NCBI GenBank assembly: GCA_002478145.1
Contig: DLMI01000222.1
Span: forward strand, 1 to 5,846
Source: Acidobacteria bacterium UBA7540
GTDB taxonomy: Bacteria; Acidobacteriota; Terriglobia; UBA7540
DNA: 5,846 bases
Reading direction: 5' to 3'
Shown piece by piece: positions 1 through 5,798 of the stretch (within the stretch, counting starts at the first letter, position 1; every line of letters starts with the position of its first letter). The notes under the pieces were generated by a model. That model was not told where the DNA came from. It worked only from the letters and a program-made list of their open reading frames with translations, and did not search any database. Position numbers and translations under genes: made by a program.

Positions 1-6
1 TATTTC

Positions 7-23
7 TGGGACAGCACACTAGC
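7..23. repeat. Short intergenic repeat, copy 1 (downstream of the ptb-like gene)
   Basis: The 17 bases match 1202-1218 at 15 positions (shared core GGGAC, R, GCACACTAGC). Copy 1 begins 15 bases past the stop codon of the phosphate acyltransferase gene; copy 2 contains the stop codon of the upstream metabolic gene. Both have the same orientation relative to the minus-strand genes. Two copies at gene ends in one small window suggest a short dispersed intergenic repeat, but two copies alone do not prove a family. Confidence 0.45.
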
Positions 24-37
24 CAGGCGGCGCTAAA

Positions 38-976
38 CTAACCCGTGGCTTCCCTGGCCTCGGAGGACTGGCGCTGATGATGCATCAGGAGGAGCGCCAA
101 ACAAATGGAATGAATTTTGGTCTCCGGCGGTTCGGCCCGCGAAAGCACCACAAGAGGCACACGCGCGCCAACGATGATGCCGCCGGACTGGCCCCCGGCA
201 AAATAGGTAATCGCCCGATACAGAATATTGGCCGCCTCGATGTCCGGAGCAATGAACACGTCCGTGGCCTCGACCACCGGACTCGCAATGGATTTGCGGT
301 CTGCGGCAAAGTGGCTGAGAGGAACATCAAGGGCTAACGGGCCTTCCAGGTAAGCGCCCGAGATCTGCCCCCGCCGGTTCATCTGCACCAGCGCCGCAGC
401 ATCCACCGTTGCCGGCATGGCGGGATTGACGAATTCCAACGCCGCCAGCAAAACCACCTTGGGCTCTGCGATGCCCAGCGCGTGTGCCACCTCGATGGCG
501 TTTCGACAGATTTCCGCCTTGTTTTCCAGCGCCGGGGCAATGTTGATGGCGCCGTCGCTCATGACCATCATCCGCGAAATTCGCGGCACTTGGAAAACAA
601 TGACCTGGCTCAGTTGTCTTCCGATTCGCAGGCCACGTTCTTTGTCGAGCGCGCCTCTTATCAAGTTGGCCGTCGTCACCTTGCCTTTCATCAGCAGATC
701 GGCCTTGCCTTCCCTTACCAGGTCGATGGCCTGGCGGATGGATGCATCTTCCCCTGAGGTCGGGATCAGTGACTCGGAGCGCACTGTGTAGCCTACCTTG
801 CGGGCAGCCTCTTCGATCTTGGCGGGTTTTCCAACCAGAGTCGGCAGCGCCAGTCCCAGCGGTTCCGCCTGCGCCAGACTTTCCAGCACGTCAGGGTCAT
901 GCGCCTCGATCACCGCGATTTTCGCAGGACCGAGCTTCCGCGCCCGCTCAATCAATTCCTCAAAGCTGCGGATCAT
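38..976 (-). CDS. ptb: Phosphate butyryl-/acetyltransferase family enzyme
   Basis: Members of this family move an acyl group reversibly between CoA and phosphate (acyl-CoA + Pi to acyl-phosphate + CoA) in the cytoplasm, usually paired with an acyl kinase. The 312-residue protein is full length for the Ptb type, with no extra N-terminal hydratase or regulatory domain. Visible conserved blocks are DLLMKGKV (93-100), SDGAINIAP (140-148), EGPLALDVPLS (211-221) and the long C-terminal stretch from DVFIAPDIEAANILY (239-253) through GGIIVGARVPLVVLSRA (265-281) to ETKIHSICLAL (285-295), as in phosphate butyryltransferases. The start at 976 is supported by GGGAG at 985-989, eight bases upstream. The last ~15 residues are polar and look non-conserved. 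It lies on the same strand as the 1214-2449 gene, but the 237-bp gap with hairpins argues against tight coupling. No butyrate or acetate kinase is visible; one could lie beyond position 1. Acyl-chain preference cannot be told from sequence alone. Confidence 0.88.
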   Translation of the reverse strand: MIRSFEELIERARKLGPAKIAVIEAHDPDVLESLAQAEPLGLALPTLVGKPAKIEEAARKVGYTVRSESLIPTSGEDASIRQAIDLVREGKADLLMKGKVTTANLIRGALDKERGLRIGRQLSQVIVFQVPRISRMMVMSDGAINIAPALENKAEICRNAIEVAHALGIAEPKVVLLAALEFVNPAMPATVDAAALVQMNRRGQISGAYLEGPLALDVPLSHFAADRKSIASPVVEATDVFIAPDIEAANILYRAITYFAGGQSGGIIVGARVPLVVLSRAEPPETKIHSICLALLLMHHQRQSSEAREATG

Positions 977-1213
977 TTGCCTGTCTCCCGGTTGAGGCGC
1001 GCCCGCCGGGGCGAGCGCCCCCTGTGTTGCTGAACTAATTTAGTGCCCCAAATTAGCATTTACAGGCCGAGTGCGCTCACCAGCCCCTGGCCTCTCCTCA
1101 AGGAGGAGGGGGTTAGTGAGCTGGCTACCCTCCTCAAGGAGGAGGGAAAGTCCCCTCCTTAGTAAGGAGGGGGTAGGGGGTAGTTGTTGTAAAGAATTAG
1201 CCGGGACGGCACA
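977..1213. other. Intergenic gap between the two metabolic genes
   Basis: The 237 bases hold no convincing ORF. They contain the ptb ribosome binding site (985-989), a cluster of three short GC-rich hairpins (1091-1172), and part of the second GGGACRGCACACTAGC repeat, which extends into the stop codon of the upstream gene. No clear sigma-70 promoter for the ptb-like gene stands out, so whether the two genes are co-transcribed is open. Confidence 0.6.
1091..1172. repeat. Cluster of three related short hairpins
   Basis: Three stem-loops built from variants of one motif lie close together. 1128-1146 is an 8-bp perfect stem (CCCTCCTC / GAGGAGGG) with loop AAG. 1091-1110 is nearly the same sequence with one stem mismatch. 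1152-1172 is a 9-bp perfect stem (CCCCTCCTT / AAGGAGGGG) with loop AGT. G-rich runs follow the third. They sit between two co-directional genes, so they could slow transcription or protect mRNA ends, but no T-tract follows any of them on the minus strand. They resemble REP-like dispersed intergenic repeats. Confidence 0.7.
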
Positions 1214-1218
1214 CTAGC
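1202..1218. repeat. Short intergenic repeat, copy 2 (spans a stop codon)
   Basis: This near-copy of 7-23 (15 of 17 bases) contains the TAG stop codon of the HMGL-like gene (complement of 1214-1216). The repeat therefore supplies or overlaps the end of the coding region. Confidence 0.45.
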
Positions 1219-2449
1219 TCGCGGCTGCCGCCCCATTTTGCACTTGGCCGACAATGCTCTTGAATTCGTCCTCCGTGAGCAGGTCCTTCTTCTCGAACGA
1301 CTTCTCCTTCACAAGGCGCACCATTTCCAGCATTTCCTCTTCACTGGCTTGCACCTTCAGCTTCTCGCACCACTCCTGGATGGAGGGCAGGCCGCTGTTC
1401 TTGCCGAGTACGACGGAAACCGGCGCCTGCCCCACAAGCTCGGGGGCAAACGGGACATATTCCAGCGGGCTCTTCTCCCGCGCTTTCCGGAGCCACCCGG
1501 CCACAATCCCTGACTCCACCTTATAGAGCATCTCGCCTACGATGGGGCGGTTCCCCGGTATTTTGACTTTCGCAAGCTCCAGCACATACCGCGAAACCTC
1601 GCACATCTTCTCCGTGCGAATGCCGAGCTTGACTCCATACAGGCACAACAGAGAGAGCACAACATCTTCCATGGGAACGTTGCCCGCCCGCTCGCCCAGG
1701 CCGGTCACGGTGGTATGCGCTACCGACGCTCCTCCCGCAAGGCCATAAATCGTGTTGGCCACTCCCAGCCCGAAGTCCTGATGACAGTGAATCTCCATCG
1801 GCTTCTTGAGTCGCTTGATCGCTTTCTTGACCATCATGTAGATTGCTTGCGGCGTGCACCCGCCCAAACTGTCGGCGAGCGTGAAGGCGTCCATGTGGCC
1901 TTCCTCGGCCACATGCTGCACCAGGTCCAGCAGTTTCTCCACCTCAGTGCGTGTCGAGTCGATGGTGAAAAAGACGGTATAGAGGCCAGCCTCTTTAGCG
2001 GCCAGCGTGGCCTCGATGGAGGATTTCACCGCGCGCTCCAGGGGCCATCCATAAGCATTCTTGATGATATGTTCGCTGGAAGGAATTTCGACAATTACAC
2101 CTTTGCATCCACATGCCTTGGCTGCCGCTATGTCACTGACCAAGCAACGGGCGAAGCTAAAGATCTCCGCCTTCAAGCCGAGGTCGGCGATTTCGCACAC
2201 CGCGCCCTGATCCTGCGGTGAGACCGCGGGCATTCCAGCCTCGATCCGGTGAACGCCCATAGCGTCCAACCGCTTGGCGATCTCTACCTTTTCTTCACGA
2301 CGGAAAACCACGCCAGTCTGCTGTTCGCCGTCGCGCAAGGTCACATCATGGATCTTGATCTTGGGCGCAAACTTGAAGCCCTTCCTCGCTTCCGGCAAGT
2401 AACACCAGGGGCTTACAAACCATTTCTTCGTTTTCCAGGGTTGTGCCAT
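1214..2449 (-). CDS. HMGL-like carboxyltransferase (isopropylmalate/homocitrate/citramalate synthase type)
   Basis: This is a DRE-TIM metallolyase-fold enzyme. The family forms or breaks a carbon-carbon bond between a 2-oxoacid and an acyl-CoA using a divalent metal. Numbering from the ATG at 2449 (411 residues), the signature HDVTLRDGEQ is at 34-43, with catalytic R39 and metal-binding D40. The metal-binding HxH is at H221/H223 in EIHCHQDFGLG, and ERAGN, with the usual Asn ligand, ends at 257. The C-terminal part holds GEMLYKVESGIV, EYVPFAPELVG and LGKNSG (348-353), the substrate-lid subdomain of the synthases. There is no C-terminal leucine-type allosteric domain, so it resembles homocitrate or citramalate synthases and uncharacterised 'pyruvate carboxyltransferase' proteins more than classic LeuA. 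An ATG at 2461 would add MEVA, but that ATG overlaps the Shine-Dalgarno GGAGGT (2454-2459) of the 2449 start, so I prefer 2449. The acyl-CoA partner cannot be assigned from sequence. Confidence 0.85.
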   Translation of the reverse strand: MAQPWKTKKWFVSPWCYLPEARKGFKFAPKIKIHDVTLRDGEQQTGVVFRREEKVEIAKRLDAMGVHRIEAGMPAVSPQDQGAVCEIADLGLKAEIFSFARCLVSDIAAAKACGCKGVIVEIPSSEHIIKNAYGWPLERAVKSSIEATLAAKEAGLYTVFFTIDSTRTEVEKLLDLVQHVAEEGHMDAFTLADSLGGCTPQAIYMMVKKAIKRLKKPMEIHCHQDFGLGVANTIYGLAGGASVAHTTVTGLGERAGNVPMEDVVLSLLCLYGVKLGIRTEKMCEVSRYVLELAKVKIPGNRPIVGEMLYKVESGIVAGWLRKAREKSPLEYVPFAPELVGQAPVSVVLGKNSGLPSIQEWCEKLKVQASEEEMLEMVRLVKEKSFEKKDLLTEDEFKSIVGQVQNGAAAAS

Positions 2450-2509
2450 AGCTACCTCCATTCATTATTAGGACCGGGATTTCCATTATCGAGTTTCTGT
2501 CCGACCGGT

Positions 2510-2538
2510 AACATACACCCGATCGCCCCTGAATGCAA
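2510..2538 (-). promoter_or_regulatory. Possible promoter for the HMGL-like gene
   Basis: On the minus strand TTGCAT (2533-2538) and TATGTT (2510-2515) are separated by 17 bases, upstream of the ATG at 2449. The hexamers match the sigma-70 consensus only partly (3 of 6 and 4 of 6). A second -10-like GATAAT is at 2485-2490 without a good -35. The candidate ends nine bases before the first insertion-sequence repeat at 2547, so a mobile element sits directly against the promoter region. Confidence 0.25.
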
Positions 2539-2546
2539 AGTCCCCT

Positions 2547-2604
2547 ATCGCGCCATCTAAAATGTAACCATGGGAGGAGTGATCGCGCCACTTAAGATGT
2601 AACC
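2547..2604. repeat. Two 23-bp direct repeats at an insertion-sequence end
   Basis: Copies at 2547-2569 and 2582-2604 agree at 20 of 23 bases (ATCGCGCCA ... ATGTAACC) with a 35-bp period. They lie just upstream of a transposase start. Repeated binding sites of this type are common at the ends of some DDE insertion sequences, where transposase binds several sites. I read them as the left end of IS-a. Confidence 0.65.
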
Positions 2605-2635
2605 CAAGCCGGCGAGAAGGTCGAGGAGGGTTACG

Positions 2636-2743
2636 ATGAGTCACAAGGCGCGAGGGGAGTATTTTCGGGCGATCTATGGGCAGTGGTTACCAAGAGTCTC
2701 GTCCATGTTGAATCAATTGATGTTGGCGCGGTTCCGCTGGTAA
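2636..2743 (+). pseudogene. N-terminal fragment of a transposase (IS-a)
   Basis: This 35-codon ORF starts after a strong GGAGGG (2625-2630, 5-base spacing). Its first ~17 residues, MSHKARGEYFRAIYGQW, look like the N-terminus of integrase-type transposases, whose next section is normally a helix-turn-helix around 'RILDEF...GYHRKHAIRLL'. Here that is absent: the frame runs through 18 unrelated residues to a TAA. I infer that IS-a was cut near 2686 by the incoming IS-b. The protein is not expected to be functional. Assignment rests on a short stretch recognised from memory. Confidence 0.5.
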
Positions 2744-3558
2744 GCTCTCATTCCTATGTTCAGTCTGTTGGTTTCCGCCTTTATCGTCCTCTGTTCCTCT
2801 TTCCGGACGCGGGTCGCTTTGCAATTGGAGATCCTCGCTCTGCGCCACCAAATCAATGTGCTGCGGAGGTCGCAGCACGGGCGTGTTCACCTGAGGACAG
2901 CGGACCGCCTCTTCTGGAGGTGGCTTATGCACCTTTGGTCAGGTTGGCGCTGTGCCCTCGCCATGGTCAAGCCGGAAACGGTGATCGCCTGGCACCGCAA
3001 GGGATTCCGGCTGTATTGGACTTGGAAGAGTAGACGGGGTAGGCCGGGAAGACCTCAAGTGTCTCGTGAAGTTCGAGACCTCATCCGGAAGATGAGCTTG
3101 GCGAATCCGCTCTGGGGAGCACCGCGCATCCATGGCGAGCTCCTGAAGATTGGGATTCAACTATCTCAAGCCACCGTGGCCAAGTACATGGAGCGTCCCC
3201 GAAAACCACCTTCCCAGACGTGGCGTACGTTCCTCGACAGTCACCTGAAGCAACTGGTCTCCACGGATTTCTTCGTGGTGCCAACGGTGAACTTTCGTAT
3301 CCTCTTCGTCTTTGTGGTTTTGGCCCATCATCGGCGCCGCGTGATTCATTTCAACGTCACCGCCCATCCCACCTCGGAATGGACGGCCCAACAAATCGCG
3401 CAGGCGTTCCCTTGGGACTCAGCCCCACGCTATCTGCTCCATGATCGCGACAGCATCTATGGCCAGGTCTTCCGACAAAGGGTCCGAGGGATGGCGATTC
3501 GAGAAGTCCTGACGGCCCCGCGATCGCCATGGCAGAGCCCCTATGTGGAGCGCCTGAT

Positions 3559-3590
3559 CGGATCTTTTGTTGAGGACAACAAAAGATCCG
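3559..3590. repeat. Perfect 14-bp inverted repeat with 4-base centre at the element junction
   Basis: CGGATCTTTTGTTG (3559-3572), AGGA (3573-3576), then the exact reverse complement (3577-3590). It lies where the transposase reading frame departs from its family. A short-arm, short-centre inverted repeat is what a tyrosine recombinase core site looks like, so it may be the RIT end or crossover site. It could also fold as a hairpin downstream of ritC, but no T-tract follows on the minus strand. Confidence 0.8.
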
Positions 3591-3673
3591 TTTTGTGGCG
3601 ATCCCCGTTATGTGGCGTTCGTCCAGACAACGCAGCGGCTGGAACGCTTTCGCGGGCTCGAACGCCACATAAC
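3588..3673. repeat. Structured RIT end: tandem direct repeats and a 15-bp inverted repeat
   Basis: Two direct repeats at 3588-3603 and 3605-3620 (CCGTT, W, TGTGGCG, W, TC) agree at 14 of 16 bases with a 17-bp period. The second overlaps GTTATGTGGCGTTCG (3607-3621), whose exact reverse complement is at 3659-3673, 37 bases further on and 10 bases before the ritC stop codon. A smaller inverted pair, TCCAG (3622-3626) and CTGGA (3639-3643), lies between. Together they look like a series of recombinase-binding sites, probably arm or accessory sites for one or more of the three recombinases. Confidence 0.75.
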
Positions 3674-3683
3674 TGATCGAGGG

Positions 3684-4694
3684 TCAGAGACTCCGTAAGA
3701 ACGTCATGAGTCCCTTGTCTTCGGACCAATGCTTCGCTGCTTTTGTTGGTTTGGGTTCGCAGTGTGCGATGGCTTTCGCTTTCGTTTCCAGATCGACCCG
3801 GGCGTAGATGTTTGTTGTGTCAACGGAGACGTGGCCGAGCCAGTCGCGCACGGTGTTGATGTCCGCACCGCCTCGAAGAAGATGGGTTGCGGTCGAGCGC
3901 CGGATCGTATGCGGGCTCACCTCTTTTGTCGCCAAGGATGGCATCTCACACACAACCCTTTGAACGTAGCGTGTCACCAAATCATAAATGCCGAAGCGCG
4001 TGATGGGGCGACCGTACCGATTTAGGAAGACACGCTCTGCCGGTACCCTCTCCTTGATGGCGGCTGCCAGTTCGTTCACGGTCTGAGGCCAGAGGGGGCA
4101 GTGGCGTAGCTTGTTGCCCTTTCCACGTATTTTTACCCACGAAAGGTCGCGGCTGGGAACGTGGGCGAGGTTGAGGTCTCCCACAAGGACCTGTGCGGCT
4201 TCGTCGGCGCGCGCCCCGGTGTTGTAGAGGAACAAGAGAAGAAGATGATCGCGCTGCCCCTGCGCACTCTTGAGGTTGGGGGCCGCGAGGAGGGCATCTA
4301 TTTCCGCCTTCTCCAGATAAACGCCGGGCGTCTGGGTGCATTTCTTGAACGGTATGACGCAGATTTCTTCGCACCAAGCGATATGTTCGGGGCTGTGCAG
4401 GGCCACGAAGCGGGCAAGGGAGTGGATGGCTGCCAGGCGCTGGTTCCGTGTCGAAATGGCGCAGCCCCGGCTCTCCTCCAGATCAAGAAGGAACATCCTC
4501 ACCAAGTCGGCGGATAGGTGGAATACTTCCAGTTCATCAATCCTCTTGTGGGCCTTCCGAGCGACGAAAGGAATCAGCAGCGTAAGGGTGTCCCGGTAGC
4601 TTCGTTGCGTGCCTCGGGACAGATTCCGCTCCTTGATCAGGTGTTCGAGAAGGAAGCGGCGAACCCAGGGACCGAGCCGGCTGCTGTCAGTCAT
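3684..4694 (-). CDS. ritC: Tyrosine recombinase, third gene of the trio (RitC type)
   Basis: This 336-residue integrase-family recombinase is expected to cut and rejoin DNA through a 3'-phosphotyrosine link, acting with RitA and RitB at the element ends. An N-terminal SAM-like DNA-binding domain (about 5-105) is followed by the catalytic domain. Visible catalytic positions are R162 (NTGARADE), a lysine in IRGKGNKLR (K192 or K195), H262 and R265 (PHTIRRSTATHLL), H288 (WLGHVSVDTT) and nucleophile Y297 (NIYARV). Box II reads HTIRR, not the usual HxLRH, so the His after the catalytic Arg is replaced by Arg. The C-terminal tail after Y297 is about 39 residues. The start overlaps the ritB end by 8 bp and has GGGGAGG (4701-4707) 6 bases upstream, so translational coupling is likely. 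The gene ends 10 bp inside the inverted-repeat structure of the element end. All catalytic residues are present, so it could be active. Confidence 0.88.
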   Translation of the reverse strand: MTDSSRLGPWVRRFLLEHLIKERNLSRGTQRSYRDTLTLLIPFVARKAHKRIDELEVFHLSADLVRMFLLDLEESRGCAISTRNQRLAAIHSLARFVALHSPEHIAWCEEICVIPFKKCTQTPGVYLEKAEIDALLAAPNLKSAQGQRDHLLLLFLYNTGARADEAAQVLVGDLNLAHVPSRDLSWVKIRGKGNKLRHCPLWPQTVNELAAAIKERVPAERVFLNRYGRPITRFGIYDLVTRYVQRVVCEMPSLATKEVSPHTIRRSTATHLLRGGADINTVRDWLGHVSVDTTNIYARVDLETKAKAIAHCEPKPTKAAKHWSEDKGLMTFLRSL

Positions 4695-5640
4695 GGCTCA
4701 CCTCCCCGAAAACATATTTGGCGAAGCGTTGGCTGGCCTCGTGTAACAGCTCTGGAGTCATCGTGAGGTAGAGTTGGGTGCTGGCGATGTCAACGTGACC
4801 CAAATAGGTTGACAACAGGGGCAGCAATCTCTGGACATCCTTGCCTGCTCGGTACCACGCGGTCAGCCGATGGACCGTCGCGGCGTGCCTCAGGTCGTGG
4901 AGTCGCGGCTGGCAGCGTTGGCCATCTTCGCGACGGACGCCGCTATGTGCCCGGAGCCGCTGGAAGGCACGCCGGAGAAGGCGGATGGGGATCCTCGCAC
5001 CGAGCCTCGTCACGAAAAATGGGGCATGGTTGCTCTGGGAGTGCCCGTCCCATTTTCGCTGTTTTGCGTACTTGGTCATGGCGTCATTTAGGTCGCTTCC
5101 CAGAGGCACCAGCCGAGTCTTGTAGAATTTCGTGTCCCGAATAACGATCACCGCTTCTTGCAGATCGACATCCGCAAGATTCAATGAAAGAGCTTCGCTG
5201 ACTCGTAGCCCGCCCCCATACAGGAGGAGCAATATCGCGCGAAATGTGTGAGGCTCCATCAGGATTCTCGTCTTATGTTTTTGATAGGACGCCGTGCCGT
5301 CGAGGAGGCGGCGCAACTCATCCCTGGAGTAGAGGTGAGGGACAAAGCGCGCCGGTGGTTTGGGGACGGTGGGGGGTAATGGCGATACGGAGAGATAACC
5401 GCGAGTGACCGCATAGCTGAAGAACCCACGCAACGTCCCATACTTCAAATGCCAGTAGCGGGTGATGGGCCCACGGCCGGCGAGAAACGCTGCCACCGGG
5501 TGTGGTTTCACAGAGTCGATCTCCGCGCTTTCTCCCATAAAACGGGAGAAGGTACGCAGGCGCCTCTCGTGGCTTTCAAAATCCTGGCCCAGGCTTTTCC
5601 GGAAGGTGACGTATTGAGCAATCAGTTGCGCGAGTTTCAT
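4687..5640 (-). CDS. ritB: Tyrosine recombinase, second gene of the trio (RitB type)
   Basis: This 317-residue integrase-family recombinase has an N-terminal core-binding domain (about 1-90) with the hydrophobic/basic pattern typical of phage-integrase SAM-like domains, then a catalytic domain. Visible residues are R146 (GGGLRVSEALSL), a lysine in TKFYKTRLVPL (K171 or K174), H248 and R251 (LHDLRHAATVH), H282 (YLGHVDIASTQ) and nucleophile Y291 (QLYLTM). Spacing is normal except for a longer insertion between box II and LGH (AWYRAGKDVQRLLPLL), typical of the RitB-like group. The ATG at 5640 overlaps the ritA stop as ATGA (4-bp overlap) and has GGGAGG (5647-5652) 6 bases upstream inside ritA. 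The end overlaps ritC by 8 bp. The gene looks intact, but its natural promoter should lie upstream of ritA, which is broken here, so expression is doubtful. Confidence 0.88.
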   Translation of the reverse strand: MKLAQLIAQYVTFRKSLGQDFESHERRLRTFSRFMGESAEIDSVKPHPVAAFLAGRGPITRYWHLKYGTLRGFFSYAVTRGYLSVSPLPPTVPKPPARFVPHLYSRDELRRLLDGTASYQKHKTRILMEPHTFRAILLLLYGGGLRVSEALSLNLADVDLQEAVIVIRDTKFYKTRLVPLGSDLNDAMTKYAKQRKWDGHSQSNHAPFFVTRLGARIPIRLLRRAFQRLRAHSGVRREDGQRCQPRLHDLRHAATVHRLTAWYRAGKDVQRLLPLLSTYLGHVDIASTQLYLTMTPELLHEASQRFAKYVFGEVSHD

Positions 5641-5798
5641 AGCAAACCTCCCAGGCTGATGTTCGCAACTTCCCGAAGTCCGGTTAGGTTGACTTTCGCG
5701 TAGACGGCGGTGGTTTTTGGAAGGCGGTGGCCGAGATGATCGCCAATCTCCTTTAACGAGAACCCTTGCGCCAGCAGATGTGTAGCACTGGCGTGACG
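5637..5798 (-). pseudogene. ritA: C-terminal remnant of a tyrosine recombinase (RitA type)
   Basis: Reading from 5798 to the TGA at 5637-5639 gives RHASATHLLAQGFSLKEIGDHLGHRLPKTTAVYAKV and a short tail (REVANISLGGLL). This carries the end of box II (RHxxATHLL), the LGH box and the nucleophile Tyr in TAVY. It is a tyrosine recombinase C-terminus, placed exactly where ritA should be and ending in a 4-bp overlap with ritB. Upstream the frame degenerates within a repeat cluster: the box II start reads HSRHA, one residue short of the usual HxLRHA, and an in-frame TAG is at 5826-5828. The two other minus-strand frames there also show no box II lead-in. The N-terminal ~300 residues are therefore missing from this position, either displaced by an insertion beyond 5846 or deleted. 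Confidence 0.75.

Larger units (their letters stand above)
2547..3566 (+). mobile_element. Two nested, decayed insertion sequences
   Basis: The left part (2547 to about 2686) carries end-type repeats and the first codons of one transposase (IS-a). From about 2687 the sequence no longer fits that protein, and a different rve/DDE transposase follows (IS-b, ORF from 2756). IS-b in turn loses family similarity near 3566, where a palindrome and a recombinase element begin. Neither insertion sequence has its right end in the window, so no terminal inverted repeats or target duplications can be paired. The exact IS-a/IS-b border is inferred only from where the reading frame loses sense. Confidence 0.65.
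2756..3676 (+). pseudogene. rve/DDE transposase, C-terminally truncated and fused to element-end sequence (IS-b)
   Basis: The 306-residue ORF resembles the 'integrase core domain' transposases related to the IS3/IS481 groups. It has an N-terminal hydrophobic stretch followed by LEILALRHQINVLRR (24-38), a helix-turn-helix region including NPLWGAPRIHGELLKIGI (117-134), and an rve catalytic core. D171 (STDFF), D230 (LLHDRDS) and E265 (SPYVERLIGS) form the DDE triad, with 34 residues between the second D and E. After S270 the expected tail (typically IRRECLDH... and an RTHLSL-type motif) is missing. Residues 271-306 are instead encoded by the palindrome and repeats at the end of the recombinase element, ending at TGA 3674-3676. 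No clear Shine-Dalgarno precedes the ATG at 2756, so the true start is uncertain. The triad is intact but the C-terminus is lost, so activity is unlikely. Confidence 0.8.

Noticed and set aside
1152..1172. Rho-independent terminator of the HMGL-like gene
   Set aside because: A good 9-bp stem about 40 bases after the stop, but no T-run follows on the minus strand, and two sister hairpins nearby point to a repeat cluster.
2450..2461. Upstream ATG at 2461 as start of the HMGL-like gene
   Set aside because: That ATG overlaps the GGAGGT serving the ATG at 2449 and adds only four residues.
2547..2604. Start of a CRISPR array
   Set aside because: Only two imperfect copies with a 12-base gap and no cas genes; a transposase start follows directly.
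2712..2721. 10-bp palindrome ATCAATTGAT between IS-a and IS-b remnants
   Set aside because: Short and AT-rich; no matching site elsewhere in the window, so chance is likely.
3559..3590. Intrinsic terminator for the recombinase operon
   Set aside because: The stem is long and perfect, but on the minus strand the bases after it are ATCAGGCGC, with no T-tract. Its position at the transposase break fits an element end better.
3729..5703. Plus-strand ORFs of 80-120 codons across the recombinase genes
   Set aside because: They are antisense shadows of ritB and ritC with no recognisable motifs and low-complexity Arg/Ser/Pro-rich translations.
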